Source: Streptomyces sannanensis
GTDB lineage: Bacteria; Actinomycetota; Actinomycetes; Streptomycetales; Streptomycetaceae
Length of the DNA: 64,000 nucleotides
Assembly (NCBI RefSeq): GCF_039536205.1
Contig: NZ_BAAAYL010000001.1
Span: forward strand, 6,324,001 to 6,388,000
Direction of reading: 5' to 3'
Positions 17,665 through 27,109 of the stretch are shown here, in pieces (positions within the stretch are counted from its first letter, which is position 1; the number at the start of each line of letters is the position of its first letter). A model generated the notes under the pieces. It made no database searches and had not been told where the DNA came from. It was given only the letters and a program-made list of their open reading frames with translations. Both the position numbers and the translations under genes were made by a program.

Positions 17665-18490
17665 TCTGCGGGTGCCGATAAATCATCCGGCCTGGTCATG
17701 CGGCATGTTGGTACTCGTGGAGGGTTCCGCCGAGTCGGTCTCGTCGGCGGACCTCCAGGTGTCTGATCTTCCCTGGTTCGTTGATCGGGTGGGGGAGTGG
17801 TCGGAGCGGTGCGGCTTGGCCGAGGGCCCGGTGTGGTCGATGCCTGTTGTAGAAGGTTTCGAACTCGCGGAGTGCGTGGAGGAGGTGGCTCTGGTTCCAG
17901 ATCATGGCGCGGTCCAGGAGTTCGTGCCGGCAGGTCTGTATCCAGCGCTCCATGAGGGAGTTCATTCGCGGGATCTGGATGCCGGTGGTGACGACCTTCA
18001 GCCCGGCGTCGGTCATGAGGGCGTCGAAGGCGGCCGTGAACTTCGAGTCGCGGTCACGGATCAAGAACCTGGCCCTGCTGCCCGCCTCTTCCAGGTCCAT
18101 CAGGAGATTGCGCCCGAGCTGTACGATCCAGTCCGCGGTCGGGTGCGCAGTGGCGCCGAGAGTCCGGATGCGCCTCGTGGAGTGGTCGATGGCTGCGAAG
18201 ACGTACAGCCGCGCTCCGGTCAGGGTGCGGACCTCGAATAGATCGCAGGCGAGTAGCGCCTCAGCTTGGCTGCGTAGGAAGTCGGCCCAAGTGGTGCTGT
18301 GCCGTTCGGGAGCGGGTGGGATGCCGTGTTTCTTGAGGATTTCCCAGACGGTGGAGGCGGCGATCTTGATGCTGAGGGCTGCGAGTTCGCCGTGGATTCG
18401 GCGGTAGCCCCATGAGGGATTCTCGCGGGCCAGGCGGAGGACCAGTGCGCGGATCGAGCGGACTGTGGGTGGACGGCGGGGGAGCGGAGT
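17665..18490 (-). pseudogene. rve-type (IS3/IS481-like) transposase, N-terminus lost
   Basis: The preserved part begins at PPTVRSIRALVLRLARENP, passes through the HTH_21-like NPSWGYRRIHGELAAL and the integrase core: ACDLFEV (Asp), IRDRDSKFT (Asp) and RMNSLMERWIQTCRHELLDR (Glu), and ends LGGTLHEYQ. About 100 N-terminal residues are missing where a recombinase fragment abuts at 18490. The catalytic triad is intact but the protein lacks its start. The last ~105 bp recur at 2913-3019. Confidence 0.8.
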
Positions 18491-18499
18491 CGGTGCACA

Positions 18500-18902
18500 G
18501 CCTCGCGTAGGCGGTGGACGTGGTCGCGTGGTGGTCGCAGCCACGCCGTATGGTCCGTTTCGTGGCTGGCCTTCTCGGCTCCGGTGAGGGTGTGGTCGAT
18601 GGTGTCGACGGCCTCGCGGGCTGCCTGCTGGGTGAGGTGGCTGTAGATGTTGGCGGTCGTCGACAGGGTGGAGTGCCGCAGCGTCTTGGAGACCACCGTC
18701 AGGGGCACGCCAGCAGTGATGGTGATGGTGGCGGCCAGGTGGCGCAGGTCATGGACCGTGATCCTGGGGACGCCGGCTTCGGCGGAGAGCCGGTGCAGTC
18801 GGTACAGAACCGGATGAGGTCCGAGCGGTCGGCCGTCGGCTCGGCAGAAGACGAGTCCGGCGAACGGATCGTCAGGATCACCGCGGGTTCGGGGCAGAGG
18901 CG
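18500..18902 (-). pseudogene. Tyrosine recombinase (integrase) C-terminal fragment
   Basis: Minus-strand frame containing box II VPRITVHDLRHLAATI (His-x-x-Arg) and TLRHSTLSTTANIYSHL, which carries the last His and the nucleophilic Tyr. It matches the C-terminal half of actinomycete integrases of integrative elements. There is an in-frame stop just upstream at about 18905, so the N-terminal arm-binding and core domains are gone. Its 3' end runs into the neighbouring IS. Confidence 0.7.
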
Positions 18903-19032
18903 GGGGTCAAAGGTAACCGGTTGTCGGCGGCAGGAAGCTGCCAAGTTCCAGGAGCGGAATCGGACGGTGCGCGGGAACAACGGTGTCCCGGCCGGGTTGC
19001 CTGACCGAACCTGTCCAGGTTGGCGTCGTGGC

Positions 19033-19062
19033 GGAACCGGAACCGGAACCGGAACCGGAACC
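19033..19062 (+). repeat. Five tandem GGAACC hexamers
   Basis: Five uninterrupted copies of GGAACC, about 130 nt upstream of the SGNH hydrolase start. Six-nt units do not change frame, so it could be a slippage tract. Confidence 0.85.
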
Positions 19063-19194
19063 GTGGTGCAGGTTGTTACCCGCCCAGTCGGCGGAGATTA
19101 CTCTCGAGCCGCGCTCGGAGGGTCGGGACGGCTGGGCCGGCCGGGCCGGAATTCCGCGCGGCGACCGATCTCTCTCACTCCTAGGGACCCGTTC

Positions 19195-19889
19195 ATGCAC
19201 CCCTTTTTGATGCCCGTCGTCGCCGCGCAAGCGCTGTACGTGCGCATGTCCACCGAGGCCCTGCCACCCGCGGGCGGCCCGGACTCCGGGACGGTCGGCG
19301 AGGTGGCCGGGGCCGAACCGCTGCGGGTGGCCGTGATCGGCGAATCGACGGCGGCGGGCTGCGGCGTGGAGCGGCAGGAGGAGGGGTTCACCGGCCAGTT
19401 CGCGCGGGAGCTCAGCGTGCGCACCGGACGTCCCGCGGCATGGTCGGTGCGCGGCCGGTACGGGGCCACGGCGCGGCGCATCCGTTACCGGCTGCTGCCC
19501 GAGCTGGACAGCGGCCTCCACGTGGTGGCCCTGCTGGCGGGGGCAACGACGTACTGACCCGGCGCAGCCCGCAGGACTGGGGCGACGATCTGGGGGCCGT
19601 GATCGGCGAGCTCGCGCAGCGGGCGGATCAGGTCGTGGTGACGGGCATACCGCCGTTCGCGAAGTTCCCCTCCGTCCCCGGGACACTCGGCCGTTACCTG
19701 GGAGAGCGGGCGGCCGTGCTGGACGAGGTCGCGCAGCGGGTGTGCGCGGACGTGCAGGGGGCGACGTGGATCGGTTCCACGAACGTCCTGCCGATGGGTC
19801 CGGACTTCTTCGCCCGGGACCGGTTCCACCCTTCCGCCCAGGGGTACCGCGAGTGGGCGCAGGTCGTCGCCGGGAAGTTGGCGCTGTGA
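19195..19889 (+). pseudogene. SGNH/GDSL hydrolase with single-base frameshift
   Basis: The ATG at 19195 starts a protein with block I AVIGESTAAGCGV. The frame ends after HVVALLAGATTY, but the next frame continues GGNDVLTRRSPQDWGDD (block III) and FARDRFHPSAQGYREW (block V, catalytic Asp-His). One base missing from the G5 tract at about 19540 explains it: with a sixth G the protein reads LLAGGNDVL and is about 231 aa. Either a recent mutation or a homopolymer sequencing error. The product would be a small intracellular esterase/lipase; no signal peptide is evident. Confidence 0.8.
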
Positions 19890-19931
19890 GCGGGGCCGGG
19901 GAGCAGCGGCCTGGCCGCGGACTGGCCTTCC

Positions 19932-20058
19932 GTGCCGGGCGCACGGGATCCGCTGACGGGGCTGCCGTTCGTTGACGAGCACCGGGTGCCGGTCGCCGCG
20001 GATGCCGCGCGGGTGTGGCGGACGCTGACCGAGGTGGTCGGACGGAAGCGGGGGTGCT
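19932..20058 (+). pseudogene. N-terminal stub of an SRPBCC-like protein
   Basis: From a GTG at 19932 the frame reads DPLTGLPFVDEHRVPVAADA then ARVWRTLTEVV, the usual start of START/SRPBCC-type proteins. Homology ends near 20058. Confidence 0.4.
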
Positions 20059-20077
20059 TTGTCCCCGCGACGCGAAG

Positions 20078-20335
20078 ATGCATCGCATCGGCAGCCTGTG
20101 CACCACGCTCAACTGGCCCGAAAGCGAGCTCCTGGACTATCTGCGGGAGCGACTCGCGGATCAGGAGACCGACGCCTCGGTATACGACGCGATTGCGTAC
20201 CACGGGCGAGAATCCTTCGGCATTCCCCACCCGAGCGTTGCTGAGCAGGAAGCCGCGCAGGCCGAGTGGGGCCAGCGCACCGCCGTCATCAAGGCAGCGA
20301 TCGCAGCATGCGAGGAGCGCATCGCGAGCAGTTGA
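20078..20335 (+). CDS. Small hypothetical protein, 85 aa
   Basis: ATG at 20078; the frame is also open upstream, so it may be the C-terminal part of a larger lost protein. It is a charged helical polypeptide (ESELLDYLRERLADQETDAS; AEWGQRTAVIKAAIAACEER). No ribosome-binding site is evident and no family recognised. A hairpin 110 nt downstream (20447-20476) could end its transcript. Confidence 0.4.
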   Translation: MHRIGSLCTTLNWPESELLDYLRERLADQETDASVYDAIAYHGRESFGIPHPSVAEQEAAQAEWGQRTAVIKAAIAACEERIASS

Positions 20336-20446
20336 GTGCGGCGGTGATCGTTGTCGCTCGGCGTGACGGGCTGTACCGGGCTTGCGTAATTGTTGTGCTG
20401 AGGGCCCTGCGCACGGCCCCGGGCGGCCTGCCCTGGATCATTGTTC

Positions 20447-20476
20447 CGCCGGCCGAGGTTTTGGCCTCGGCCGGCG
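20447..20476. terminator. Perfect 12-bp hairpin
   Basis: CGCCGGCCGAGG and CCTCGGCCGGCG flank a TTTTGG loop. It separates two small hypothetical frames, and a terminator is the simplest reading. Confidence 0.6.
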
Positions 20477-20514
20477 AGGGCGAGCGGGACATCACGGTCA
20501 CTATCTCGCTGACC

Positions 20515-20805
20515 GTGACCGAGGAGGCCACCTACGAATTCACGGCTGACGCCGAGGTCCCGGCCGGCGTGGCCGTCGACGCCGGAGCGCTGCGTGACCA
20601 CCTCGCCGACAATGAAGAGTTCTGGCTCGACCAGCTCGATCCCAGTGGCGGCAGCGGCTCCGTCTGCGTGAACGAGCGGAGTCTGGATGGCGCCTCGGTT
20701 GTCCTCGAAGCATCGTCTTCCACCGTGACCGGGAGGGACGCTGGCTCGCCGCCCACGAATATCTCTGGCTTGAGGTCCGGTCGGTTCATGCGCGGAACTC
20801 TGTGA
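20515..20805 (+). CDS. Hypothetical protein fragment, about 96 aa
   Basis: Coding-like codon bias in a frame that reads TVTEEATYEFTADAEVPAGV, then LRDHLADNEEFWLDQLD and SVCVNERSLDGASVVLEA. The only nearby in-frame start after the hairpin is a GTG at 20515, without a clear ribosome-binding site. The tail overlaps the end of the convergent acetyltransferase, so the true stop may have been lost by rearrangement. Function unknown. Confidence 0.35.
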   Translation: MTEEATYEFTADAEVPAGVAVDAGALRDHLADNEEFWLDQLDPSGGSGSVCVNERSLDGASVVLEASSSTVTGRDAGSPPTNISGLRSGRFMRGTL

Positions 20806-21328
20806 GGTCGATGGCGTGAATTCGCAGCGGAAAACCGAACACAGGGTGCGTCGTCTCGTGCTCCGGCACCATGCCGAGCTTGCGCATTACGTTTTCGGAG
20901 GCGTCGTCGCCCACCCGGGCGATGCTGATGACGCGGTCGAGGCCGCGGTCCTGGAGCGCGAACTCCAGCGCGGCATGGGCGGCTTCGGACGCGTACCCCT
21001 GACCCCAGAACTGCCGGCCGAGCCGCCAGCTGATCTCCACGGCGGGCAGCACCTCCGGCAGGAACTCGGGCACGGACAGACCCGCGAAACCGGCCAGCTC
21101 ACCCGAGGCCAGCAGCTCGACGGCGAACAGGCCGAAACCCTCCTCGTCCCACTCCTCCTCCCACCGCTCGATGGCCTCCGCCGTGGCGTCGAGGTCGAGG
21201 ACCGAGCCGTCGCCGATCCAGCGCATGACCTGCGGGTCTGCGTTGATTTCCGCCATGGGGGCGAGGTCATGGTCATACCAGCGGCGGAGGAGGAGGCGGG
21301 GGGTGCGGATCTCGATCATGGCACCCAT
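20786..21328 (-). CDS. GNAT-family N-acetyltransferase (RimJ/RimL-like), 180 aa
   Basis: Begins MIEIRTPRLLLRRWYDHDL (ATG at 21328, or 21319 after MGA), the standard N-terminus of RimJ/RimL-type acetyltransferases. Motif A, which binds acetyl-CoA, is WRLGRQFWGQGYASEAAHAA; motif B lies around GLDRVISIARVGDDASENVM with RKLGMVPE. Such enzymes acetylate protein N-termini or small amines; the substrate is not deducible. Length is normal and no defect is seen. Confidence 0.85.
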   Translation of the reverse strand: MGAMIEIRTPRLLLRRWYDHDLAPMAEINADPQVMRWIGDGSVLDLDATAEAIERWEEEWDEEGFGLFAVELLASGELAGFAGLSVPEFLPEVLPAVEISWRLGRQFWGQGYASEAAHAALEFALQDRGLDRVISIARVGDDASENVMRKLGMVPEHETTHPVFGFPLRIHAIDLTEFRA

Positions 21329-21583
21329 CCTGTCGAAGGCAAGGGCCTCAGCGGTAATCGGTGCCCGCCGCCCGTGCTGCCACTCCCGGACCCACGGGCC
21401 CCAGACCGGACGCGTCGGTCAGTTGATCGCGGTGTGCAGCTCTGCCACGTCGAACTGTTGCCGTGTTCAGGCTCTGCGACGCCGTGGCCAGGGGTAACCA
21501 AGCTGTCCAGCGAACTCTGGTGAGCCACCATAGACCTCGGCGGCTTGGCGCGGGTTAGTCGCCATGAGTTCCTCATCCGTCGG

Positions 21584-21613
21584 CCGTGGGTTCGAGTGCC
21601 ACCCGCCCCACCA
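21584..21613 (+). other. Possible 3' fragment of a tRNA gene
   Basis: The sequence GTGGGTTCGAGTGCCACCC followed by GCCCCACCA looks like a T-arm, acceptor strand and CCA of a tRNA, but the base after the T-loop is G rather than C, so the stem is imperfect. There is no 5' half. It may be a decayed attachment-site copy. Confidence 0.3.
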
Positions 21614-21729
21614 TGCACTCTGCGTGCAGAATCGATCTGACTTGCGGTGACGCAAGAATGGTGGTGGCCGCGCCGATGCGGCGATCACCATTCACCCGCT
21701 CAGATCAAGGTCGAGAGGCCGATCCAGGA

Positions 21730-22387
21730 CGCGGGTCACGGCGTTATGGCGCGCCTGGCCGAGAGGATAAGCGCCCTGGCCGGTCGCAAGTGCGGTATCG
21801 AGGCGGAGGCCGACCGCCTCTGTGACGTCTTCCGCATCGAGTGGGCCCACCAGCCTCCGCTGGTCGAGGACGCGCTCGGCAAGCAGATGCTCGCCCTCCT
21901 CATCCAGCTGGAGGCCGCCTGCACCGCCGCCGACGAGCTCGCCGAGGCGGTGGAAGAGGTTTTCCCTCAGCACGCGGACGCCGAGAGCTTGCTGAGTTTC
22001 CCCGGGCTCGGCATCCAGCTCGCCGCCCGGATCCTGGCCGAGATCGGGGACGACCGCACCCGCTTCGCCGACGCCCGCAGCCTGAAGGCGTACGCCGGCT
22101 CCTCACCCATCACCAGGGCCTCCGGTAAGAAGTCGGCCATCACGCGGCGGTGGGTGAAGAATGACCGGCTCAACCACGCCGGATACCTCTGGGCCTTCGC
22201 CTCACTCCGGGCATCCGACGGAGCCAACGCCCACTACCGGCGACGACGCCAGATTGGCGACTGGCATGCTGCCACCCAGCGCAACCTCTTCAACCGCATG
22301 ATCAGCCAGCTCTACCACTGCCTCCAACACCGCAAGCTGTTCGACGAACACACCGCGTTCCCTGTCGAACTGGCCGCCGTGGCTTGA
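21730..22387 (+). pseudogene. IS110-family transposase C-terminal half
   Basis: Contains RLAERISALAGRKCGIEAEA, then LLSFPGLGIQLAARILAEIG and FADARSLKAYAGSSPITRAS, the transposase_20 domain of IS110/IS116/IS902 proteins, ending VELAAVA. The N-terminal RuvC-like DEDD domain is missing. It belongs to a different subgroup from the copies at 9.6 and 24.7 kb. Confidence 0.8.
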
Positions 22388-22601
22388 CGGCATAGCAACG
22401 TGAGGTGTCCTACCTTCTGGTGCGGGTTGATTGGGCCATTCGTAGGGTCCTGTCGCCCGAGGGGCGCTGGGTGTGGCTGGTGAGGTGTTGCCGCTCGATG
22501 GCTGTGCAGACTTGGCCGCCCGGCGTCTCACCGACGGCCAGGCCGCTCATTGGGATTTGCGATCAGAATCCCTCCGGCGGCCGCCCGGCTGGTCCTTCTG
22601 A

Positions 22602-22690
22602 TCAAGGGGCGGTCCGGGTGAGGTCTTTGATCCAGATCATCGGGGCTCGGAGGGGCAGGCCGGCGAGGTGGCTGGCGAGGGTCTTCCTTG
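22602..22690 (-). mobile_element. IS5-family transposase tail fragment
   Basis: The minus strand reads LAGLPLRAPMIWIKDLTR, almost the same as the tail of the IS5 transposase at 24.6 kb. The rest of 22388-22792 shows nothing else recognisable. Confidence 0.65.
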
Positions 22691-22792
22691 GGGTCCTCCG
22701 TTATTGCTGACGTGACAGCTCGCCGGGCACGGTAGGTTCCCCGAAAGCGCAACAGCGGATGACACCACGTCACACCCAGGGGGCAGGTACAG

Positions 22793-23581
22793 ATGGTCTC
22801 ATCGCAGGTACTTCTCGGCGACGACGATGCCGAGACTGTGCTCGATGCCCACGGCCTTCGGCTGGTCAACCAACGTTCCCGCGTCGAGATCCCGCTAGCG
22901 GTGGTCCAAGAGGCCCGGACCGACGGCGGGCGGCACGTCGAGATCGTGCTCACCGACGGGGTCGTGCACCGGGTGGACGGCCGCAACGCGACCGCCGCCA
23001 CCGGGTTCGTGACCGCACTGACCGCCACACTGCCCGAGCAGCGGGACCCGGCCGGGAGCACACGGGTCACCGTCACCGCTCTGAAGCAGCCGGAGAAGGA
23101 CAAGCTGGAGCCGGTGGTACGGCTGCGGCTGGCGATCATCGGCGCCCTCATTCTCGCGTACCTCGGGTACGCGATCTGGGTCGGCGCCACCCGCGGGCCG
23201 GACGTGATCTTCGTGATCCTCGGGATGGTGCCACTCGCCATAGGCCTGATCATGCTGTTCTTCGCCGTGCACGACACGCTGCTCCATCTCGCGCTGAGAC
23301 GGCGCGGGATCACCGTGTTCGCCACGTTCGACTTCAGGACGCGTGATGGGGCCGCCTGGTACAAGTTCACCGACGCCGACGGCGTCGAGCGCAGCCACCG
23401 GGGCAAGAACCGCGGACCGCGGACCCGGGTTGCCTACGACCCGAAGAAGCCCTGGCGAACCTCCTCACAACTGGCATGGGGCCCCCTGGTGCTCAAGGTC
23501 TTTGCCCTCACCACTGGTGGAGTACTGATGCTGCTTGCCGGCGTCGATGTGGCGTTCCTGATTCCGCTCATGCCGGAATGA
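22793..23581 (+). CDS. Membrane protein with PH-like N-terminus, 262 aa
   Basis: Good ribosome-binding site (GGGGGCAGG) before the ATG. Residues 1-85 form a PH/YdbT-like beta domain (ADVLDAHGLRLV-type start, VVQEARTDGGRHVEIVLTDG). Two transmembrane helices follow at residues 108-130 and 138-160 (LAIIGALILAYLGYAIWV; FVILGMVPLAIGLIMLFF). A DUF3592-like soluble segment (ATFDFRTRDGAAWYKFTDAD) precedes a last helix at 238-258. Such proteins are widespread in Streptomyces and uncharacterised. It is flanked by IS debris on both sides yet has no defect. Confidence 0.75.
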   Translation: MVSSQVLLGDDDAETVLDAHGLRLVNQRSRVEIPLAVVQEARTDGGRHVEIVLTDGVVHRVDGRNATAATGFVTALTATLPEQRDPAGSTRVTVTALKQPEKDKLEPVVRLRLAIIGALILAYLGYAIWVGATRGPDVIFVILGMVPLAIGLIMLFFAVHDTLLHLALRRRGITVFATFDFRTRDGAAWYKFTDADGVERSHRGKNRGPRTRVAYDPKKPWRTSSQLAWGPLVLKVFALTTGGVLMLLAGVDVAFLIPLMPE

Positions 23582-23599
23582 AAGCGTTCTGGGCATCGG

Positions 23600-24690
23600 G
23601 GCGCGTTCAGGTTGTGGTCAATCTGCAGGATTCGCTCTCGTGGCGGGGCGTGATCCGGTAGATCGTCTTGTGGACGCGATCGCAGCTGATGGACGTGGAA
23701 TGGGAGTTCATCGGGCCGTACCTGCCGATCGGCAGCTTCGGGCCGTACCCCGAGCGGCTGCGGCAGCAGTTCGAGGGCGTGATCTGGCGGTTCAAGACGG
23801 GCGGGCAGTGGCGGGAGATGCCGGCGGAGTTCGGGGCCTGGTCGACCGTCCACAACCGCTTCCGGCAGTGGCGGGACGCCGGCGTCTTCGAGGCCCTGCT
23901 GGGGGGGCTGATCGCGGAGGCCGCGAAGCGGGGTGAGGTGGACTTGTCCCTGGTCAGCGTGGACTCCACCACCGTGCGGGCTCACCACGACGCCGCCGGA
24001 ATGCATCTCGGCCAGGACGTCATCACCGCACTGGAGAAGGCTGCCGTCGAGGAGGAGAAGGCCCGGCAAAAGGGGGCGGCCCGGAAGAACAAGTCCGGCA
24101 GGAGAGCGGAAACGATCCTAATCAGGGCGAACGGCGACGTATCCGCCGCCGCAAGGTCCGGCTGAAAGCCGCCCTGCTCGGACGCTCAGGGGGTGGGCAG
24201 ACCAGCAAGGCCCACCTTGCCGGCGACCGGGAATGCCGCCCGCTGGCCTTCGTCCTGACTGCGGGGCAGACCGCCGACAGCCCGCAGTTCATCCCCGTGC
24301 TCAAGAAAGTGCGGGTCCGCGGGCCTGTAGGCCGTCCCCGCACCCGGCCCGACGCGGTCGCCGGGGACAAGGCCTACTTGTCCCGCGGCAACCGCGCCCA
24401 CCTGCGGAAGCGCCGCATCAAGGCGGTCATCCCGGAGAAGAAGGACCAGGCCGCCAGCCGGAAGAAGCGGGGCAGCAAGGGCGGTAGGCCAGTCGGCCAC
24501 GATGTCGGCCTCTACAAGGAACGGAACACCGTCGAACGCCTGATCAACAAGCTGAAGGCCTGGCGGGGTGTCGCTACCCGCTTCGACAAGACCCCCGCGA
24601 CTTACCTCGCTGGCCTCCACCTTCGCGCCTCGATGATCTGGATCAAAGGCCTCACCCGGAACGGTCATTGATCACAACCCGATACGCTCC
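23600..24690 (+). mobile_element. IS5-family element with both inverted repeats
   Basis: Imperfect inverted repeats lie at 23600-23622 (GGCGCGTTCAGGTTGTGGTC) and 24667-24690 (read inverted: GGAGCGTATCGGGTTGTGAT). They bracket a two-frame transposase. The length of about 1.09 kb is normal for the group. The element abuts an IS110 fragment on its right, the tail of which it may have removed. Confidence 0.75.
23692..24671 (+). CDS. IS5-family transposase encoded in two frames (-1 shift near 24070)
   Basis: The first frame (23692-24165) holds MDVEWEFIGPYLPIGSFG, the DUF4096-type N-terminal domain, and VSVDSTTVRAH with the first catalytic Asp. The second frame is open from about 24066 and holds GRSGGGQTSKAHLAGDRECR, VAGDKAYLSRGNRAHL (second Asp) and YKERNTVERLINKLKAW (Glu), ending GLTRNGH. 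The switch requires -1, exactly available at CAA-AAG-GGG (A-AAG slippery tetramer, 24067-24073). The transposase may therefore be functional as a frameshift fusion. Confidence 0.8.
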
Positions 24691-24691
24691 C

Positions 24692-25167
24692 TAGAACTGC
24701 TCGACCTCGACCGGAAGATCGCCGAGCTCGACGAGGACATTGCGAAGGCTTTCCAGGCCCATCCGCACTCGGAGATCGTGACGAGCATGCCCGGCATCGG
24801 GCCTCTGCTCGGTGCTGAGTTCCTCGCAGCCACCAGCGGCGACATGAGCCTGTTCGGCAGCGCAGACCGGCTCGCGACCTATGCCGGACCGGCCCCCACC
24901 CCGCACGACTCCGGACGCGTCAGTGGGAACCTGCACCGCCCCACCCGCTACCACCGCGGGCTCCAACGCGTCTTCTACATGTCTGCCATGAGCAGCATCC
25001 ACTTCTGCCCGGAATCCCGCCGCTTTTACCAGCGCAAACGAAGCGAAGGGAAACGTCATACCCAGGCCGTCCTGGCCCTGGCCCGTCGACGCGTCAACGT
25101 CCTCTGGGCTCTACTCCGAGACGGACGCCGCTTCGAACCCGCACAACCCGCCACAGGCACAGCTTGA
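24692..25167 (+). pseudogene. IS110-family transposase C-terminal fragment
   Basis: Reads LLDLDRKIAELDEDIAKAFQ, then VTSMPGIGPLLGAEFLAATS and GSADRLATYAGPAPTPHDSG, ending with GKRHTQAVLALARRRVNVLW. This is the transposase_20 domain of an IS110 protein. The 5' half was replaced by the IS5 element. Beyond 25167 the next 288 nt hold no recognisable gene. Confidence 0.8.
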
Positions 25168-25455
25168 CAAGCCCATTGGGAAGTCTGCCTTATGCGCCGG
25201 CCGCCACCCGGCCACCCGAACGGGACCTGGACCGAACTCCCGTTCTCTGGCCGCGTTCCAAAGCCAGAAAGATAACGGCTTCAGAGACCATCAGCGAGGA
25301 CACGCGCGGCTTCGACGGCGGCAGGAACTACCCGGTGACGACTGTTCCCCTCTTATCCGACACATGACCGCCACCTCGCCTTCACTCTCACGTATGCATG
25401 TCCATGTCACGCTTTCCCGACTGCTCTTTCAACCCGCGTAGATCGGACGTCCCCC

Positions 25456-26262
25456 ATGCCCGTGGCCCCCATACGTCGCCGCTGGAAGACCGTCGCCCTG
25501 GCGGCGTCCGCCGCCCTGGTCGGTCTCAGCGTCCCCGCCCTGACCGCGTCTCCCGCCGGCGCCGCGACCACCGCGTACGACGACACCTACTACGCCGACG
25601 CCACCGGCAAGACCGGCCCGGCGCTGAAGAACTCCCTGCACTCCATCATCCGCAACCAGACGAAACTCTCGTATTCTGCCGTCTGGGACGCCCTGAAGGT
25701 CACCGACCAGGACCCGAACAACAGCAACAACGTGATCCTGCTGTACTCGGGCATCTCCCGCAGCAAGTCCCTCAACGGCGGTGCCATGGGCGACTGGAAC
25801 CGCGAGCACGTGTGGGCCAAGTCCCACGGCAACTTCGGCACGTCCATCGGTCCCGGCACCGACCTGCACCACCTGCGCCCCGAGGATGTCCGGGTCAACT
25901 CCATCCGCGACAACAAGGACTTCGACAACGGCGGCAGCTCGTTCATCGACAGCGGCGGCAGCCTGACCGACTCCAACTCCTTCGAGCCCCGCGACGCGGT
26001 CAAGGGCGACGTGGCCCGCATGATCCTCTATATGGCAGTCCGCTACGAGGGCACGGACGGCTGGCCCGACCTGGAGCCCAACGACTCCGTCACCAACGGC
26101 AGCGCCCCGTACCACGGCCGCCTCTCGGTCCTGAAGCAGTGGCACGAGCAGGACCCGCCGAGCGCGTTCGAGGAGCGCCGCAACGACGTCATCTACAACT
26201 CCTACCAGCACAACCGGAATCCGTTCATCGACCACCCGGAGTGGGTCGAGGAGATCTGGTAG
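25456..26262 (+). CDS. Secreted endonuclease I family nuclease, 268 aa
   Basis: Tat/Sec-like signal peptide (RRRWKTVALAASAALVGLSV, cleavage near AGAAT). The His-Me finger motif WNREHVWAKSHG sits near residues 113-124 with the general-base His, followed by DLHHLRPEDVRVNSIR and, near the end, RRNDVIYNSYQHNRNPFID with HPEWVEEIW. This is the complete Endonuclease_1 domain found in extracellular DNases such as EndA and in Streptomyces nutritional or developmental nucleases. Expected role: degradation of extracellular DNA (possibly RNA), metal dependent. No internal defect. Confidence 0.9.
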   Translation: MPVAPIRRRWKTVALAASAALVGLSVPALTASPAGAATTAYDDTYYADATGKTGPALKNSLHSIIRNQTKLSYSAVWDALKVTDQDPNNSNNVILLYSGISRSKSLNGGAMGDWNREHVWAKSHGNFGTSIGPGTDLHHLRPEDVRVNSIRDNKDFDNGGSSFIDSGGSLTDSNSFEPRDAVKGDVARMILYMAVRYEGTDGWPDLEPNDSVTNGSAPYHGRLSVLKQWHEQDPPSAFEERRNDVIYNSYQHNRNPFIDHPEWVEEIW

Positions 26263-26360
26263 CAGTCCGGTTCCCGTGGTGCCCGGCGAGGGACTGTACA
26301 GCCAACGGCTCTGTTCCGTAGTCGGTGGTGACGCTGCGGCTCTGCCTGCCACCACGGGGC

Positions 26361-26785
26361 ATGGAAGACGTCGACTCCCTTGTAAGTGTGGTGGTTTCTG
26401 GGTTATCGGCGCTGGCCGTTGAGGATGTGACGGATGGCGGCGAGGTGGTCCGGGTCACGGCCCGGACCCGGGATGTTCCGGTGCCCTGCCCGGTGTGCGG
26501 GGTACCGACGGGAAAGGTGCACGGGTATCACCGCCGGATGGTGGCGGATGTGCCGGTGGACGGCCGCCGGGTCGTGGTCCGCGTCCGGGTGCGGCGCCTG
26601 GTCTGCCCGGTCCTGGGCTGCCGGCGGCAGACCTTCCGCGAGCAGATCCCAGGGCTGCTGGAGCGCCACCGACGCCGCACCATGCGTCTGACCGGCCAGC
26701 TGTCGAAGGTGGTCAAGGAGTTATGCGGCCGGGCGGCCGCCCGGCTCACCCGCGTCCTGTCCGTGCCCGTCTTCTGCGCCACCGC
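26361..26785 (+). pseudogene. ISL3-family transposase N-terminal fragment
   Basis: Reads VSGLSALAVEDVTDGGEVVR, then the zinc finger VPCPVCGVPTGKVHGYHRR, CPVLGCRRQTFREQIPG and RMTGQLS-like KVVKELCGRAAARLTRVLSV. This is the N-terminal half of an ISL3 (IS1557-like) transposase. Homology stops at about 26785 where an IS4-type sequence begins. Confidence 0.8.
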
Positions 26786-26789
26786 CCTG

Positions 26790-27088
26790 GGGAGAGTCTG
26801 GAGTTCGGCTATCCGCTCCTGCGGCTGCCGGCCCTGGTCGAGTGCGGCACCCGCGCGCTCATAGCCGCCGCCTTCGGAGGGTCCGAGGGTGAACTCCCGT
26901 ATGCCAAGCGGCTTCTGACTGCCATGGACAAGTCGATGCTCCTGCTGGCCGACGCGGCCTTCGACGGCAACGAGTTCCTTGATGCCGTCCATCAGAGCGG
27001 GGCGCGGTTCCTGGTGCGCTCCGGGGCCCGCTGCGTCCCCACGCCCGCCGAGCACCTGGGTGAGCGTCAGATCACCCAATTCCGCTGA
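26790..27088 (+). pseudogene. IS4-family transposase internal fragment
   Basis: Reads FGYPLLRLPALVECGTRALI, then GELPYAKRLLTAMDKSMLLL and ADAAFDGNEFLDAVHQSGAR with FLVRSGARCVPTP, matching the catalytic region of Streptomyces IS4 transposases (the ADAAFD Asp). Both ends are missing. Confidence 0.7.
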
Positions 27089-27109
27089 ACAACCGAGGCT
27101 GGCGGGCGG

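Noticed and set aside
16403..17686. 427-codon minus-strand frame starting MIYRHPQ
   Set aside because: It begins in the IS end and continues antisense to the SGNH domain; the start is only a shared IS sequence.
21316..21691. Short minus-strand frames reading GGTRTHG and WWGGWHSNPRPTD
   Set aside because: Such peptides are common translations of tRNA-like or intergenic DNA in reverse; treated as evidence for a tRNA fragment, not as genes.
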